From NCBI GenBank assembly GCA_009809945.1, contig WTPW01000144.1, forward strand, positions 406,079 to 470,078: a DNA stretch of 64,000 nucleotides. Reading direction: 5' to 3'. Of this stretch, positions 1 to 12,270 are shown piece by piece (the first letter of the stretch is position 1; each line of letters begins with the position of its first letter). The DNA is from Gigaspora margarita (lineage: Eukaryota; Glomeromycota; Glomeromycetes; Diversisporales; Gigasporaceae). Made by a program: the position numbers and the translations under genes. Below the pieces are notes generated by a model, which was given only the letters and a program-made list of their open reading frames with translations, was not told the origin of the DNA and did not search any database.

Positions 1-57
1 ATATGTAAATAAAGTAAATAAAATTTTTATAGTATGTAACTACTATCGCTATTCTAA

Positions 58-2275
58 TTATTTAATCCTTCGATCAAGTCTACACCATTCTTGATATGCT
101 AATTGAAAATTAAAATCTTCTAATTTTGGTCCATTAAAAGAAATAAGAAGAAAATAATTTAAAGTAAAAATATTCATACAATTTTGAAACTTGGTTTTAA
201 TTAAATTTTGCTGAGAAAAAATACGTTCAACAACTGCATTAGTTAAAAGAAGATTAATTAAAATTGAAATTAACTTTGCATTTTTAGGATAAATTTCATT
301 AAAAGTAGGAAGGTCAGAAAAAATGCATCTCCACGCTTCCAAAAAATTTAAATTTCTATAATTAGTTAAAAGGAACCTAACTGACGACCATTCATGGGTT
401 AGATTTTTAGAATTTAAAATTGCTGAAAATAAATTTCCTGAAATATTCTTGTCTTCACCATAAAAATTACCCAAAGTTTCAATTTCATCTTTGCCATACT
501 TTTGAAAGTTAGAATTTTTAATTGGTAAAGCACTTGGATCAAAAATATGAAATGCATTAATTTGAATTCGGTTTGGAAATCTTTTTTCTAATGATTCAAT
601 TGCAGCACGCGCAAATTTTGTAACAATAACAGGTAATTCTTCTACAATAATGTCATTATCATTCATATACTTGCGCAAATTAATTCCCTAGGTTGGTTCA
701 GCTTCATCTATTCCAAGAAATTGTGATTGAATAGTATAAATTGTAATATCGAGTTGAGTTTTTACTTCACAAATTGTAACATTATTTTTTTGAAAAATAA
801 GATTCATTCACTTCAATGTTCCAAGAATATCAGCAAAAAACTTTGTTGTTATAATAAAGTTTTTATTAATACTATTATATAAAGCTTCGGCAACCATATT
901 TTCACATGAATCTTCAAGCAATGCGTCAATTATTGAATTTAAAATTTGATGCAAGTTTAGAATAACATTAGATAATGATAACCAATGAGTTTCAATGATA
1001 TTCAAAACTGTAAGATGCGGATTACCTATATTTTCTTCTATCATTCTAAGGTGCATCATACATTCTGGACTTCATGAAAAATAACTATAAATATTATGTA
1101 CAATTTTTTCATATGGCTTAAATTCTTCAACTTGTTTTGCTGCATCCTTAGCAGCTAATGCTAATTTATGAGAAATACAATGATGTTCTAGAATAAATAG
1201 ATTTTTCTTTTTAAGTTGAGTTGCTACACCAATGCGGATGCCTATAGTAATTATAAATATTAATTTTTTAAAAAATAATGAGTAAACCCACACTAAATTT
1301 TAATTAAATCAAATTAGATTTTAACTAGAAGTTTTAAAATATATATATTTACAACCTGTCATTGTGCTAGCACTATCCGTACAAATATGCATTAAATCAT
1401 CGTATAAAATATTTTTTGCTTAAAAAAACCAGTTCATTTCAGCAACTATTTATTTGCAGTATTATCAGGCAATAAAATTAGCCCAAGAAATCGATAAATT
1501 GGGTTTGCTAGTGCAATTGAATGCTTAGAAACAATTGCCACAGTTTTTTCATTAGATATAGTATTGCTTTCATTGATCATAAGACTCCAACTACCTGCAT
1601 CATGTAGTTCTTGAAACATTTCTTGTTCTATAACATGACCAATTGATTCAATAAATTCACGTGCTGAAATATTATTTTGATAACAGTCATATGGGGCTCA
1701 TTCATCATTATTATCTGTGAGCTGATTATTGTCAAATATACTTAAAGTTTTATTACCACATTCAAATTGATTTTGTTCTTCACGATGTTGAATTTCAGAT
1801 AACTTACATAAATCTTCAAATATATTTGTAGACAAATTATGTTGAATTAAAAAATATATATTGCATATATTTTTCATAACCTTTATTTGATCAGTTCCAG
1901 CTTGAATAGCAAAACTGGAATGTAAAGTAATTTGAGATTCCATCCGAGCAGCACAAACCATCTGATGGTCATCAATATTAACATGCCAATCTAAGTATTG
2001 TTTTTTAAAGTATTCACAACATTTGGTAAAATTATTATTTTTGCCAGCATCCTTGCACCAATGACAAAATATAAATTTTTTCAGTAGTTCTTCTCTACGA
2101 TAAACCCATGGATATATCTTGGGCCAATTTGGGTCCCAGTTTAATGATTCTTTGGCTAATCGTGGTACTTTAAGCTGGCGAGGATTATTTATACCTTCAT
2201 CAGTTCTAGAAGATTCATCATCAACATAATTATTTGAACCTTCTTTAACTGAGCAGCAATAGAAAACGGATTTAT
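58..2275 (-). pseudogene. hAT-superfamily transposase (ZNF862-like), broken
   Basis: Relic of a cut-and-paste DNA transposase, read right to left in several frames. From the N terminus: a BED/TTF-like zinc finger with FCHWC near 2040-2069 and a later paired Cys-Cys; a segment with SWSLMINES near 1570-1600, where the family normally has an Asp in place of Asn; the block ICTDSASTMTG near 1355-1395; CISHKLALAAKDAAKQ near 1130-1190; WLSLSNVILNLHQIL near 930-980; and the C-terminal hAT dimerisation block NAVVERIFS plus IKTKF at 190-245. The block order matches the family, but frameshifts and stops (for example after 1440 and around 1060 and 700) split it. The longest open piece is 58-678. Family membership is confident; the Asp-to-Asn reading rests on remembered consensus. 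Terminal repeats were not found. Confidence 0.85.
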
Positions 2276-2913
2276 ATTAACAGATTTTGTTTTTTTGTTC
2301 AATATATTAGATGCAACTGAACTTATTGTTATTAATCAAATGGATTTTAATAATTTTCATTTATTTTTATTACTTATACTGATTTAGAAAAGCTAAACCA
2401 AGTTCTTGCATAAATCCTGTTAGTATGAATAAAATTATTGCCTTCCCTTAAGCTTGCATGCATAAGAACGATAATAAAGAAATCTACTATAGCAACCAAA
2501 TTTGATAAAATTATTACAAGATCAAATAATTTAGAAAGGCGTAATCTATGAGTATTCTATTATGGAATTTGGGTAATTATCTGTTAAATTCAAGTATTTT
2601 TAATTGAGGTTATGGAAAATTTCTGAATTTAGTTATCTATAAATTAAAACAAATCAGTAAAGGATAATTGCAAATCACAATAATAATTAGGAATGTGATC
2701 TTGCTTAAATTGGTTGTTTCAAAACCTGAACTAACATTGTTATAAAACACACAAAAACTGGTTCAAACTCTGCTTTAAAACTGGCGAACATGTTAGTTTA
2801 AACAACTGTTTAGAATACATGCATAAATTCATATTGAGCATTTACATAATACATATTTATCATTATTCCATATACTGTATTAACATTCACATTTTATATT
2901 TTCGTCCATTTAT
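2276..2913. other. AT-rich noncoding stretch
   Basis: No convincing reading frame or repeat was found between the hAT relic and the next coding remnant. Confidence 0.4.
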
Positions 2914-3108
2914 CTATTTCTTTTTTGTAAAAAAACCTGTTTTCATCAAATAACTGCTATTGTAGTGATTGTAGTGTCGTTTGCCTTCAGAAACAGTAAG
3001 TTCATCCCAGAAATGATCACGTTTTAATTGTTTTAAGGATCTGTCGATTGTCTCTGTAAGTGCCTCTGGTCCGAATCATCTTGGAATAACAGTCAGTTTG
3101 GTGTGAAG
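2914..3108 (-). pseudogene. Unidentified coding remnant, C-terminal piece
   Basis: On the minus strand this reads as 64 codons with one internal TGA, ending in a TAG at 2914-2916. Recognisable stretches are LHTKLTVIPR, FGPEALTETIDRSLKQLK and DHFWDELTVSEGKRHYNHYN, followed by a Lys-rich end. The charged, non-repetitive composition and higher GC than its surroundings look protein-coding. An upstream in-frame stop lies just beyond 3108. I do not recognise the family. It could belong to another mobile element, because the adjacent sequence is all repeat-derived. Confidence 0.4.
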
Positions 3109-3683
3109 ATAAGTTCAGTTACATTAAGTTGCTTTTTTCATTTGAAATTTAAAATAATTAAATAAAAAAAAATAAAAGGTGATGTATTATATTTAAGAAT
3201 CTCTTTGACATATATTTTACGCAAATTTTTTTTACTTTAATTAAAATTCATTGATAAACTTTTAATTAACCATTTAATTAAAATCATCATACTATTCAAA
3301 AGAATTAAAAAATGTCATATTATTTAATTAAAAGGTTGAAATTTACAGATCATGAAGCTTTTTGCTTGTAAGCTCAATTTTGAACTCAATTTGACATACA
3401 AAGTTTCATTTTACATAATTAAATTTGCATGATTGAAAAACTTGTGCTTAACTAGTTCGGGTTCTGAACAGGGATGAACAATAAGTAGAATGCTAGACGA
3501 TTTTACCTATAAATTTGCAAAGAAATGCACATATTCAAATGACAATCAAGTAATTATTAGTGAATTTGGCAAAGATACATACATATATATGTAATAGCTA
3601 TACTCACTAAAAATAATTAATTACCAGATGATTATATAGTTAAATAAAACTAACAAATTCTAATATATTATAAGTCTAAATAC
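3109..3683. other. AT-rich noncoding stretch
   Basis: Nothing supported was found on either strand; short A/T runs only. Confidence 0.4.
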
Positions 3684-3891
3684 CAGTATTTAACAAATGA
3701 GAACATTTTATGTAATTTATTGTTCTTAATAATAAAAATGAGAACAAAAAAATTTTATAAATGTTCTCTTTGAGAACATTTTGTTTGTACAAAATGTTCT
3801 CAAATAAGAGAACATTTTTTTAATTATTAATGTTCTTAAAAAAATTTAAATGTTCTCTGAGAACCATGAAAACATCAAATTTTAAACACTG
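3684..3891. mobile_element. Short hAT-like MITE with GAGAACAT repeats
   Basis: Begins CAGTATTTAACAAATGAG and ends with the inverse of CAGTGTTTAAAATTTGATG. The interior is a string of direct and inverted copies of GAGAACAT or ATGTTCTC. The same ends and internal motif occur in the 1.6-kb element at 39786-41360, so the two appear related. The 8 bases on each side do not match, so the target-site duplication has decayed or the ends are slightly misplaced. Confidence 0.55.
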
Positions 3892-4148
3892 GTTACAAGT
3901 CAACAAGCATAAACAAAAAAATGATTATTTCTTCGATTAGGATTTGTAAATTTAACTAACTATTCTAATAAGCATGTTAGATTAACAAAAGTATCAATGG
4001 ATTAAATTGGGATGAAGCCACCTAATATGTGATCACTAGTTAAATTTGTAAAAAGTTTAAAAAAAATTACAGTATTTGGATAGTTATAATATATTGATAT
4101 TATGAAAAGAAATTAAAATAATGCAATTATACATATTTAGTATTTTAA

Positions 4149-7049
4149 TAAATATCTGGCCAGCTAGTTAGTTGAGCAGTTCTTTGTGCACATTCTTCAA
4201 TACATAAAAATTCTGCATGAAGAGCAGGAGGTAATTGTATATTTAGAATTAGTAAATCATCCAATTTTTGTACCCTAGAAAGCATCACATATACACTGTT
4301 ATTTGTATGTTTTTCTGATAGATCAACAATTGTTTTTCAGTGTACATCCTTGGGATTTAAAGTCAGTGAATGCAAATGCAGCTGTCAAAGGAAGTTGAAA
4401 TTGTTGAAATTTTCTGCGAATTTTAGACCTATCATGTTTCCAAAATGTGTATACGCAAGGATATTTAATTGGGTAAATGGGTACATGATTAGAAAAAAGT
4501 GTTGCATAAACACAAGGTGCTTTGCCAATTAATTCAACAACAATATATTTTGATGGATTAGCTAAAATTATAGAGTTTTTGCAGAAAGATGAGGTATTGA
4601 TAGAATTTTCATCATATACAATCTGACAAAAAATTCCTAATAAGCCATTTGCTAGATTGTCATTAGCACATATATTGACTGTTAAAACAACTTTCATATT
4701 GATTGATAAAGGTAATATCCTACAGAGTAGATTTTCTTTAGTGTCAGAAATTGATAAAAATTTAAGCTGATTATTTTCAATGAGAATTTTTCTATTATAG
4801 GAGTCTTGTGCATATGAGTAAATAATAGGTTGATTATTACTATAAATATGCTCTTGAGTAGCATTAAAATTAAGCTAAATACAAAAATCATTTCTTGTTA
4901 CAAGAAAAGTAGCATTTTTTCAATCTTGAGAGTTAATTCTATTATTTCCAAGAACTCTTGATCATAAAGCTGTTATTTGAATTTCAGTCAGATTTCTGTT
5001 TTGTATATTTTCTAGGATGCTAGTATAAAAGAAGTCATCCATTTGATGCATAGAAGTCTTTAATTGAACAGCATGTCTAATATTTAGCCAAAGACTTCTT
5101 CTTTTGTGTTAACAACAGTTTGGAAATTAATTGATAAAGGATTAATGTTACGTTTTCATTTTTTGATTTTGATATTTTAGGATCAGGTGAAGAAAAAATG
5201 TGATTAATTTTATCTGGCATATACAATACTACATCTAAAACAGGTGGTAACTGCATAAAATCACCAGCAAACAAGATATTAATGCCAGCAAATAGTGCAG
5301 AATTATTAGTTGGTTTTATTCTCTTTAGAAAAGTGTGAAATCGAGAAAGAAGATTTTGTTCAATCATAGAGAATTCATGGGTGAAGGTATCTCAACAACC
5401 ATCTAATCAAATTCTATAAAATTTTTTTATCTATTACAGCATATTCTATTTTAGACCAGTACTCTTAAAGCTGGCATAGAGATTCATCTAATAAATTTGA
5501 AGCATTATTTCCATATTCATTAAATCCAAATCTACATACAGAATATATAGTATATCCATATATATTTATAGCTGCGATTCCTGTAGGGGCCAAAATTATA
5601 AGAGTCATACTGTAAAGTATGCTCAAAGTATGAACAGATTGCATAAATAACTCTAGATTTACCAGTTCCACCTGCACTAGTAAGACAAAGTAGCAATTAA
5701 GATAGCTTATTATTGCACATTGGTTTATTTCTTCTACGGTGATTACAAAAAAAAAAGTAAGCCTTTTTTGCTTATCATTTAAGTCAGCTTCAAATCTTTC
5801 TAAATGATCAGTATTTTCTTCAGTTAGAACAATATTTAGAAGTGTATTTTTATTAATATCACCTAGAAGATTAATAAAGATATCAGGTGTTATGTTATTT
5901 TCAAGTACAGAATTATTATTTTGTATGACTGCTTTTTGATATACAATCGTAGTTTGCTATATTTTTAGTAAATCAGTATTATTGGTATTACTTAGACATA
6001 TTGCTTTCAAAATAGTGTTATTAAATAAATTTATTTTATTCGAAGATACAAAATTTTTTAAAGAAAATCTGCCTCGAATTCATAAAAAATTCATAGTATC
6101 ATCACCTATTTTAATATCTTTTAGACCAAATCTGATGATTGTTTTAGGATCTAAAAAAGTTGAATCATTATAATAATTATTATTTGTTGTCAAATCATCA
6201 TCAAAAAGGGCTAGTTCATTATTAGCATCCAACTCTGAAACATATCAATCTATATGGCAAGCTTTTGCAAGAATTGGATCTTTTATTGCATTATGGCACA
6301 GTTCTCGATCAAAAGCTGATTCTTCAGAACATCTGTGTAGTAACTAGTGTTTAGACCCATTCAACCCGGGTGACCCATCATGCTGATCTGGGTAGACTGA
6401 TGGGTATTCCCAGCCAATCGCTGATGTTTATTTACATCAGGTAAATTAGGATATGTTAAACTTTAACAATCCTCTTTTACCCATTGTAAATAAAAATCAG
6501 CGATTGGCTGGGAATACCTGGAATACTGTCAGTTTACCCAGTTCAGCCCGACAGGTCACCCGCAGGTGAACGGGTCTAAACACTAGTAGTAACTCTATAT
6601 TATAAATTATAGATTTTAGATAACATAATAAATATGGGCTATTTAAAAATGACTGACATGCTTCAGCCCAAGAATCATAGTTTTCTCGAAGGTCTTGAAC
6701 TGAATTCCAAGGCTTAAATAGTAAAAGAATGCATAGCCCATATCATTCAGCATTTTCAATATCATCTTTTTTAGGAATCCCTTTGCTACATAATATTGCT
6801 ACTCTTTCAGTTCCTCATTTTTTATGCAATTGAATATGTGTTTTATATTGAGGATAAACATCATAAGCATTATAAAAATTGTTATTATAATATTCACCTC
6901 ATGGAAAAAAGTGGTCAACATAGGATTTGTTTTCTCTTAAGCATTGGTTTGATAGCTTTGAAAGTTTATAAGAATTTATTGGAAGTTTCTTAATAGTAGA
7001 AACATAATCATAAAGACAAATATTTTGTAAAAATTTGCCTCAAAATTGG
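4149..7049 (-). pseudogene. Helitron PIF1-like helicase half, frameshifted
   Basis: C-terminal half of the RepHel protein, an SF1B DNA helicase thought to unwind DNA during rolling-circle transposition. Motifs in order on the minus strand: Walker A AGGTGKS at 5655-5675; motif Ia APTGIAAIN near 5563-5592, reached by a frameshift; Walker B FAGDFMQLPPV at about 5239-5271; late motif AFTDFKSQG near 4340-4375; then a one-base frameshift near 4335 and a conserved tail containing YVMLSRVQKLDDLL, ending in a stop near 4149. Right of 5700 there is a linker-like region including GIPKKDDIENAEWYG near 6740-6790 and ILAKACHIDWYVSELDANNE near 6220-6280. Frameshifts and stops make it nonfunctional. It is continuous with the Rep half at 9159-12270. 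Confidence 0.8.
6345..6585. mobile_element. 241-bp hAT-type MITE with 8-bp TSD
   Basis: Ends are TAGTGTTTAGACCC and its inverse GGGTCTAAACACTA, flanked by a perfect 8-bp duplication GTAGTAAC at 6337-6344 and 6586-6593. An inner inverted pair CAGCGATTGGCTGGGAATACC gives a longer stem. GC-rich ends (CCCGGGTGACCC) stand out from the AT background. It has no coding capacity and sits inside the Helitron helicase relic, so it inserted later. Confidence 0.9.
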
Positions 7050-7051
7050 TA

Positions 7052-9158
7052 CAGTCGGACCTTTCTATAGTCACACCCATATAGTCACACCTCTATATAA
7101 GCACCCAAGATTGTGCAATGGACTTAAATATAGTAAAAAAACCTCTTTTCAATCACAAATCACCTATAATTACTATCACAAAAAAATTTTGATTTTTTTA
7201 TCAATTTTATTAATAAAAACCCTCTTTATAGTCACTGATTTTGACCAAATATGGATTAAAAAAATCTGATTAGCCAATATTCATATTTATGTTTATTTAA
7301 AATATTCTATTAAAAATTCTTGAAGGTTTGACAGCAAATAACTTTTGATGCAGCAGCCCGATTCAAATGAAACAACCACCAAAATGTTCGTCTCGATGAT
7401 ACGATTCTAATGAGCCCAAAATCATTAAAATCCAATCACAGGCTCTTGTGATCATTAAGGATTTGTGTCACTTGACATGTTTAAAAATAGATTAAATTTA
7501 AATATCTAGACAAAAAATCCTAGCATTTTATAACTAGATTTGACAATATTATACTCTTTAGAAAACACTCTGGTGGTCATTTTATCCAAATTGGGCCACT
7601 GGATCAAAGTTGTTCTCTATCAAATATTTTAAGGGTAGAGGGTATGTCGATCATTTTACGTATGATTTTTGTGGTACAAGAGAAAATCATATGTTTCAAA
7701 AATATGCCCCTGATAAAAATTCTTAAGGTTATGATTAACCCTTGTCAAAATTTCATGCCATGTAAATTAAAACCTCTATTTATAGTAGAAAAATTTCTAG
7801 AAGCAATTTCATTTTAAAAAAATATACTTGTATATGCAGTAAAACTTTTCTGGGTTAACCCAAAATTTTCTGGGTTACTCTGAAAGTTCCCTTGAAATTT
7901 ATAGATAGCTTATCCAATCTTTTTTTTTTTTTTTTTTTATCATTTACCTTTAGAAAATTTCTGTTTAACACTTTTGGTAAGCAGGCTATAGTTTCAATAA
8001 ATGTACCATTGTTTTTCAATTTTTTTCATTTTTGCTATTGTTTTTATTTTATTTTGAAGTTTATTCTATAGAATGGCTCTTGGGCAGAATCCAAGAACTA
8101 GAAAGCTATACTAAATCAAGAGAAAATTGATCACTAAATTTGAGGTTTCTAAAACAATGCCTTTGGTGACAGTAATTTGGGTCTTAGCTTCGTTATAATG
8201 TAAACAGTACCATCCAAAAATATAGTTAAGGTTTGGGTTAAAGTTAGAGTTAGGGTTAGTACATAGGTTTATTTTTTTTAGCCTTTCTTTGTCATTCTAT
8301 TTTTTTTGTTAGCGGTAGCATTTGCTTTTTGGTATAGCATCTAGAAACTTTTTATTTGTATAGGTAGAATCATATAGTATAAATATTCAAATAAAAAAAA
8401 AAACTTTTTTATTANNNCATATAAAGTTAATTAATTGTTTAATAAAAATTTTTATACATTTTTGATATTGATAACTTGAATAAAAAGCTTTACTAAATTT
8501 AGCATGACCCAACTAAAGATGCTACTCAAGATAATTTGTATATCAAAACCACTACAACCTCTACTAGAGTTTCTCTAGTTTCACTTTATTTAGACATAGT
8601 TTCAGGTTCCATTTTACAAAACTGTTCTAAAGAATAAACATTGATAAAAAAAAATCAGTAAAATAGAACATCAAAAAAAAAAAAAACTAAAAAAAAACAA
8701 TGTACTGATAACCCAGCCGAAGGTGCCATTCGAAGTAACTTGCACGTTAAAGCCACTATGAGCCTCACCAGAGGTCTCTTTGGCTTCACTCTATTCGGTA
8801 TAGTTTACTATTTTTAGATTCCACTGAGCCGTCCTAAAGAAACTCTAATGATAAAAGAAACAATGAAAAAAAAACTTAGAAAAGTGTAAAAAAAAAAAAA
8901 AAAAAAAAGTTATAAGTACATATCATAGAAAATTTGATTTCCATATATATTACACAAAAAACTATCGATTTCATATTAAAAATAATCGACATACCCTCTA
9001 CCCTTAAATTTTTCAATAGTATTTCAAATATGCACAAATATATTACTAATTGATCTTTGGTCATGTGACTATAACAAAGTATTTTATTTATAGTCACACC
9101 TCTATACAATCACCAAAATAGGGCGTGACCAACTTGTGCTTATAGAGAGGTCTGACTG
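7052..9158. mobile_element. pogo/Tc1-like TA-flanked MITE, copy 1, carrying a nested element
   Basis: Left end CAGTCGGACCTTTCTATAG and right end the inverse of CAGTCAGACCTCTCTATAAG, flanked by TA at 7050-7051 and 9159-9160. Subterminal TATAGTCACACC repeats are present at both ends. It splits the Helitron. Removing the nested 1371-bp insertion and its TTAA duplication leaves 732 bp, close to the 742-bp copies elsewhere in the window. Assignment to the pogo/Tc1-mariner superfamily rests on the TA target and CAGT ends; no transposase is encoded. It also carries the shared CGTCTC palindromic module near 7340-7445. Confidence 0.85.
7633..9003. mobile_element. TTAA-flanked 1.37-kb element nested in the pogo-like MITE
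   Basis: Perfect terminal inverted repeat GGGTAGAGGGTATGTCGAT against ATCGACATACCCTCTACCC (one extra base in the right arm), flanked by TTAA at 7629-7632 and 9004-9007. The sister copy at 39745-42069 has the uninterrupted site near 41925, confirming the insertion. TTAA is the target of piggyBac elements, but piggyBac ends normally begin CCC, so the assignment is tentative. There is no transposase. The interior holds two diverged ~150-bp duplicates (8500-8650 and 8700-8860), an NNN at 8415-8417 and long A or T runs. Confidence 0.8.
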
Positions 9159-12100
9159 TAGTCTACTCGAAGATTAACAGCAGTTAATTTGCCATTATAT
9201 GATGATATTAGGAATGATTCAGGGGTTAGATCATGATTAATTTGTTCTTCATTTAAATCCAAATCATTATCTGATTCAATATCTGAATCATGGCTTTCAA
9301 GAGTTTCTAGACTATTTGTATATTCATTTATAAGGTATTTTTCAAAAGATTGAAGATGAATAGATGCAAATTTGTTTGGGTATAATAGTCATGAATACCT
9401 AATAAGTATGCAGAGACCTGTGGGCTTGTAAGCTCCATTTGACCAGATATTTTGTTAAAACATTTGTTATTAGTTTACGTGATTTGTCTATAATACTGTA
9501 TGAAGTATCATTAGTTATTTGTTCTAAAAAGGATTCCAAAGTGGAAGCACATATTAGAAAAGAACTATATGTGCTAATATCTGATTTTGTAATATAATCA
9601 GTAATATAATGAATGTAGCTAGTGCAAGCTTTTGACTTGATATAAATTTGAAGTTAAAATTGCCTCTACATGCAGCTGTTATATAAGGGCTGTGATTGTT
9701 AAAATAAATACTTGTATGTGGAATAGCAATGATATCTTGTTTGAAAAGACTGTGCTAGGTGGGTCTACAAGTTCTCTTGGAAAGTAAAATAGGCAATGCT
9801 TTTGTAAGCCACAATTAAATTTCTTGCATGTGTGAGTGCAGTGATAAAAAAGTGTATGTTTGCAAATTGCAAGTAAGTCTAAATAGAATTGTTCTTTAAA
9901 GTTCAATAATTTAGGATCAGGTATAGGCAAAAAAGATGGATGCATTCTTTTTTCAAGAATTGTTTTAGGAGCTACATGTTTAGCTTTAATCATCTCATTA
10001 GTTATGAATTTATCTTCTTTAAAGAGATAGCTAATATCTTCTTTAATAATATTGCTAACATAGTTTAGTAGATGTTGGCAAAATTCATTATTATCTTTGA
10101 GCTTTTGATGCAAAAAAATTGGATCAAGTGCACCATGAAGCCAAATAAACATGTGATAATATGGAGTACCATGATCTTGATATTCAACAACACCATAATA
10201 ATTTTTTATAGATCCAAATATACCATTATTTTTATTTTTATATCCAATCAAAGTATCAATTATTGATTGAATAATAATATTGAAATACTTGGTGACTGCT
10301 ATAGGATCAAGATGTTCAAGCCAAACTCTTTCTGAAGCTTTTGGAAAATTTTCAGGGTGCAGTTTCTCAATATCAATCTCAATTCCAGCATACATCATGA
10401 CAATAGGACTATGGAGATCAGCAGGGTTTATAGTTATGAATAGTAAAGGTGCACTATCTTGCATAATAACAGCATGTATTTCATTTTGCATAAGTGCATG
10501 TGATTGACAAGATGCCATTAATTTGGAACTAGCAGAGTTAATGTTTCTAAATAATTCAATAATTGCTGGGTTACTAATGGGCTGTTTGTTTTGTTCTTGT
10601 TTAATAGCTAACTCAATATTTTCAGGTTTGAGTGATGATATTAATGTAGCTGATCAATTGGAATTATTATTTCTTGTTAAATTGTAAGATTCTGTTGAAA
10701 CTTCACACCACTGAAGAATATTGAATATAACAAAAGGAAATGATTTGTGCTATCTGAATTTTGGATCACAATGATGCATAAGATAATTAGCATATTTATA
10801 TAATGATACATAAAATAATTGACCTTTATGTCCTTCAATACTATATAGATAGAGAAGTGGAAACCCAGCAAGAAAAAGAATAGGATCCTCATATTCATTT
10901 AGTGGTTTATTGCCATAAGGTATACATAGTATTTGAGGCTGTTCATTGACTTTATTGAAAAAGATTTTGTACAAAAATTTGATTTATCTACAAGTTTTTG
11001 AAAAGAGAGCAAAGTAAGTTCTCTTTTTGTAATTGGTGCACTATAAACATTTATTATTCTAGAGGGTCTACTTGTAGTACTTATAGAATCATTATTCACA
11101 AAATTTTTAAAATCATGCTCCTTGATATTAAGTAAATATTCATTTTCTTCATCTTCACTCTTACTACTAGATTCTTGGAAATTTGGTAAAGGATCATGTG
11201 TATAATCTGTATAGTGCTCTGTTTCATGAGAATTAATATCCACAACTGTGGTTGTTAAAGTTAAGGCTTTAAGAATTTCTCCTTCAGGAAGTTTATTCAA
11301 AGCATCTTTGTCAAGTTTAAATTTATCTTTAAATAATTTATTATGCTCAAATAGCCATAAAAGAGCTGATGTTATCCTACTTTTTTGAACTTGCAGTACC
11401 TTTTTAAACTGATTACAATTAGGAGTTCCTTTGCCAATGTACAATACTTTTAAATATTCACAAAGTTGATACATCAGTAGGGCAGTACATTAATTAATAA
11501 AAATGAATCCTGAGAAAATGTAACAACATGCCCTTTAAGTTTATGATGAGTATGTTTTTTATTTGTTAATTGAATTCGATTCATATATAGATACCCAGGT
11601 AAAATTAAAAGTTGTTTTGGAATTGTTAGGTTCTGAAGGCATGGTGGTGTGGGTCCAATTCACATGTTGTTGGCCAATGATAAGGAAGGTGTTTTATGTT
11701 TTTGCAAAGAATCATGGCAAGAATTACAAACTCATAATTTAAAAGGATTATCAGTAACATTCTGGTATTCATATTGGTAAATGAATCCAGAATGTTCAAG
11801 AAGAACTTTTAGACTACTAGCATTAATGTATAGATGTTCATAATTAAAATTAATTTCAAATGAAGAAGCAGTAAGTTCTATTGGTGCTTTAATTAAAGAG
11901 AGATTGATTTCTTGTACAGATATTTCTAAATAGCTTTTATGATTATAACGCCTTGAACAAATTGCACATGGTAATTCACATAATTCATTAAAATTAATCC
12001 AATCCTGAAATTCAGCTAATGCATTTAAAGCTATTTCTTCTTTGATAGGTTGAGGCCATGTAGCATATTTTTATTCATTTCCATAATACGCAAAGAAATA

Positions 12101-12270
12101 CCCAAGCTTTCTGCTTGATGATCCCTCAAAAGCTGAGCTTTAACTTTTTTTCTTTTCTAATAGTGTTTTGTTTTACATTTTGTGACCTTCTAAATTGATA
12201 ATTTTTATATTTGAAAGCCATTCGTTCCTTATTCTTTCTCTTCCTTGCTTCACTACTAGTTTCTACAATG
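9159..12270 (-). pseudogene. Helitron Rep half (DUF6570-like and Helitron_like_N domains)
   Basis: N-terminal half of the Helitron protein, the endonuclease that would nick DNA for rolling-circle transposition. From the N terminus (right): basic region with KERMAFKYKNYQFRRSQN near 12170-12230; Cys motif ELCELPCAICSRR near 11950-11990; a DUF6570-like region with IPKQLLILPGYLYMNRIQL near 11560-11625 and YIGKGTPN near 11420; Helitron_like_N starting IPYGNKPLNEYEDPILFLAGFP near 10855-10925; LFITINPADLHSPIVMMYAG near 10390-10450; the HUH-equivalent site GTPYYHMFIW near 10140-10175, where the family usually has His at the first Tyr; and a tyrosine motif YIHYITDYITKSD near 9580-9620. Frameshifts near 10960, 10720 and 9700 separate the pieces. 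Confidence 0.8.

Larger units (their letters stand above)
4149..12270 (-). mobile_element. Helitron (rolling-circle transposon), decayed and interrupted
   Basis: One minus-strand element whose coding remains run Rep domain first (right side), then the PIF1-like helicase (left side), the usual Helitron order. It is interrupted by a 241-bp MITE (6345-6585) and a 2.1-kb TA-flanked element (7052-9158). Limits given are those of recognisable coding sequence. The 5-prime TC end and the 3-prime hairpin with CTRR were not located, so the true element is somewhat longer. Confidence 0.75.
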
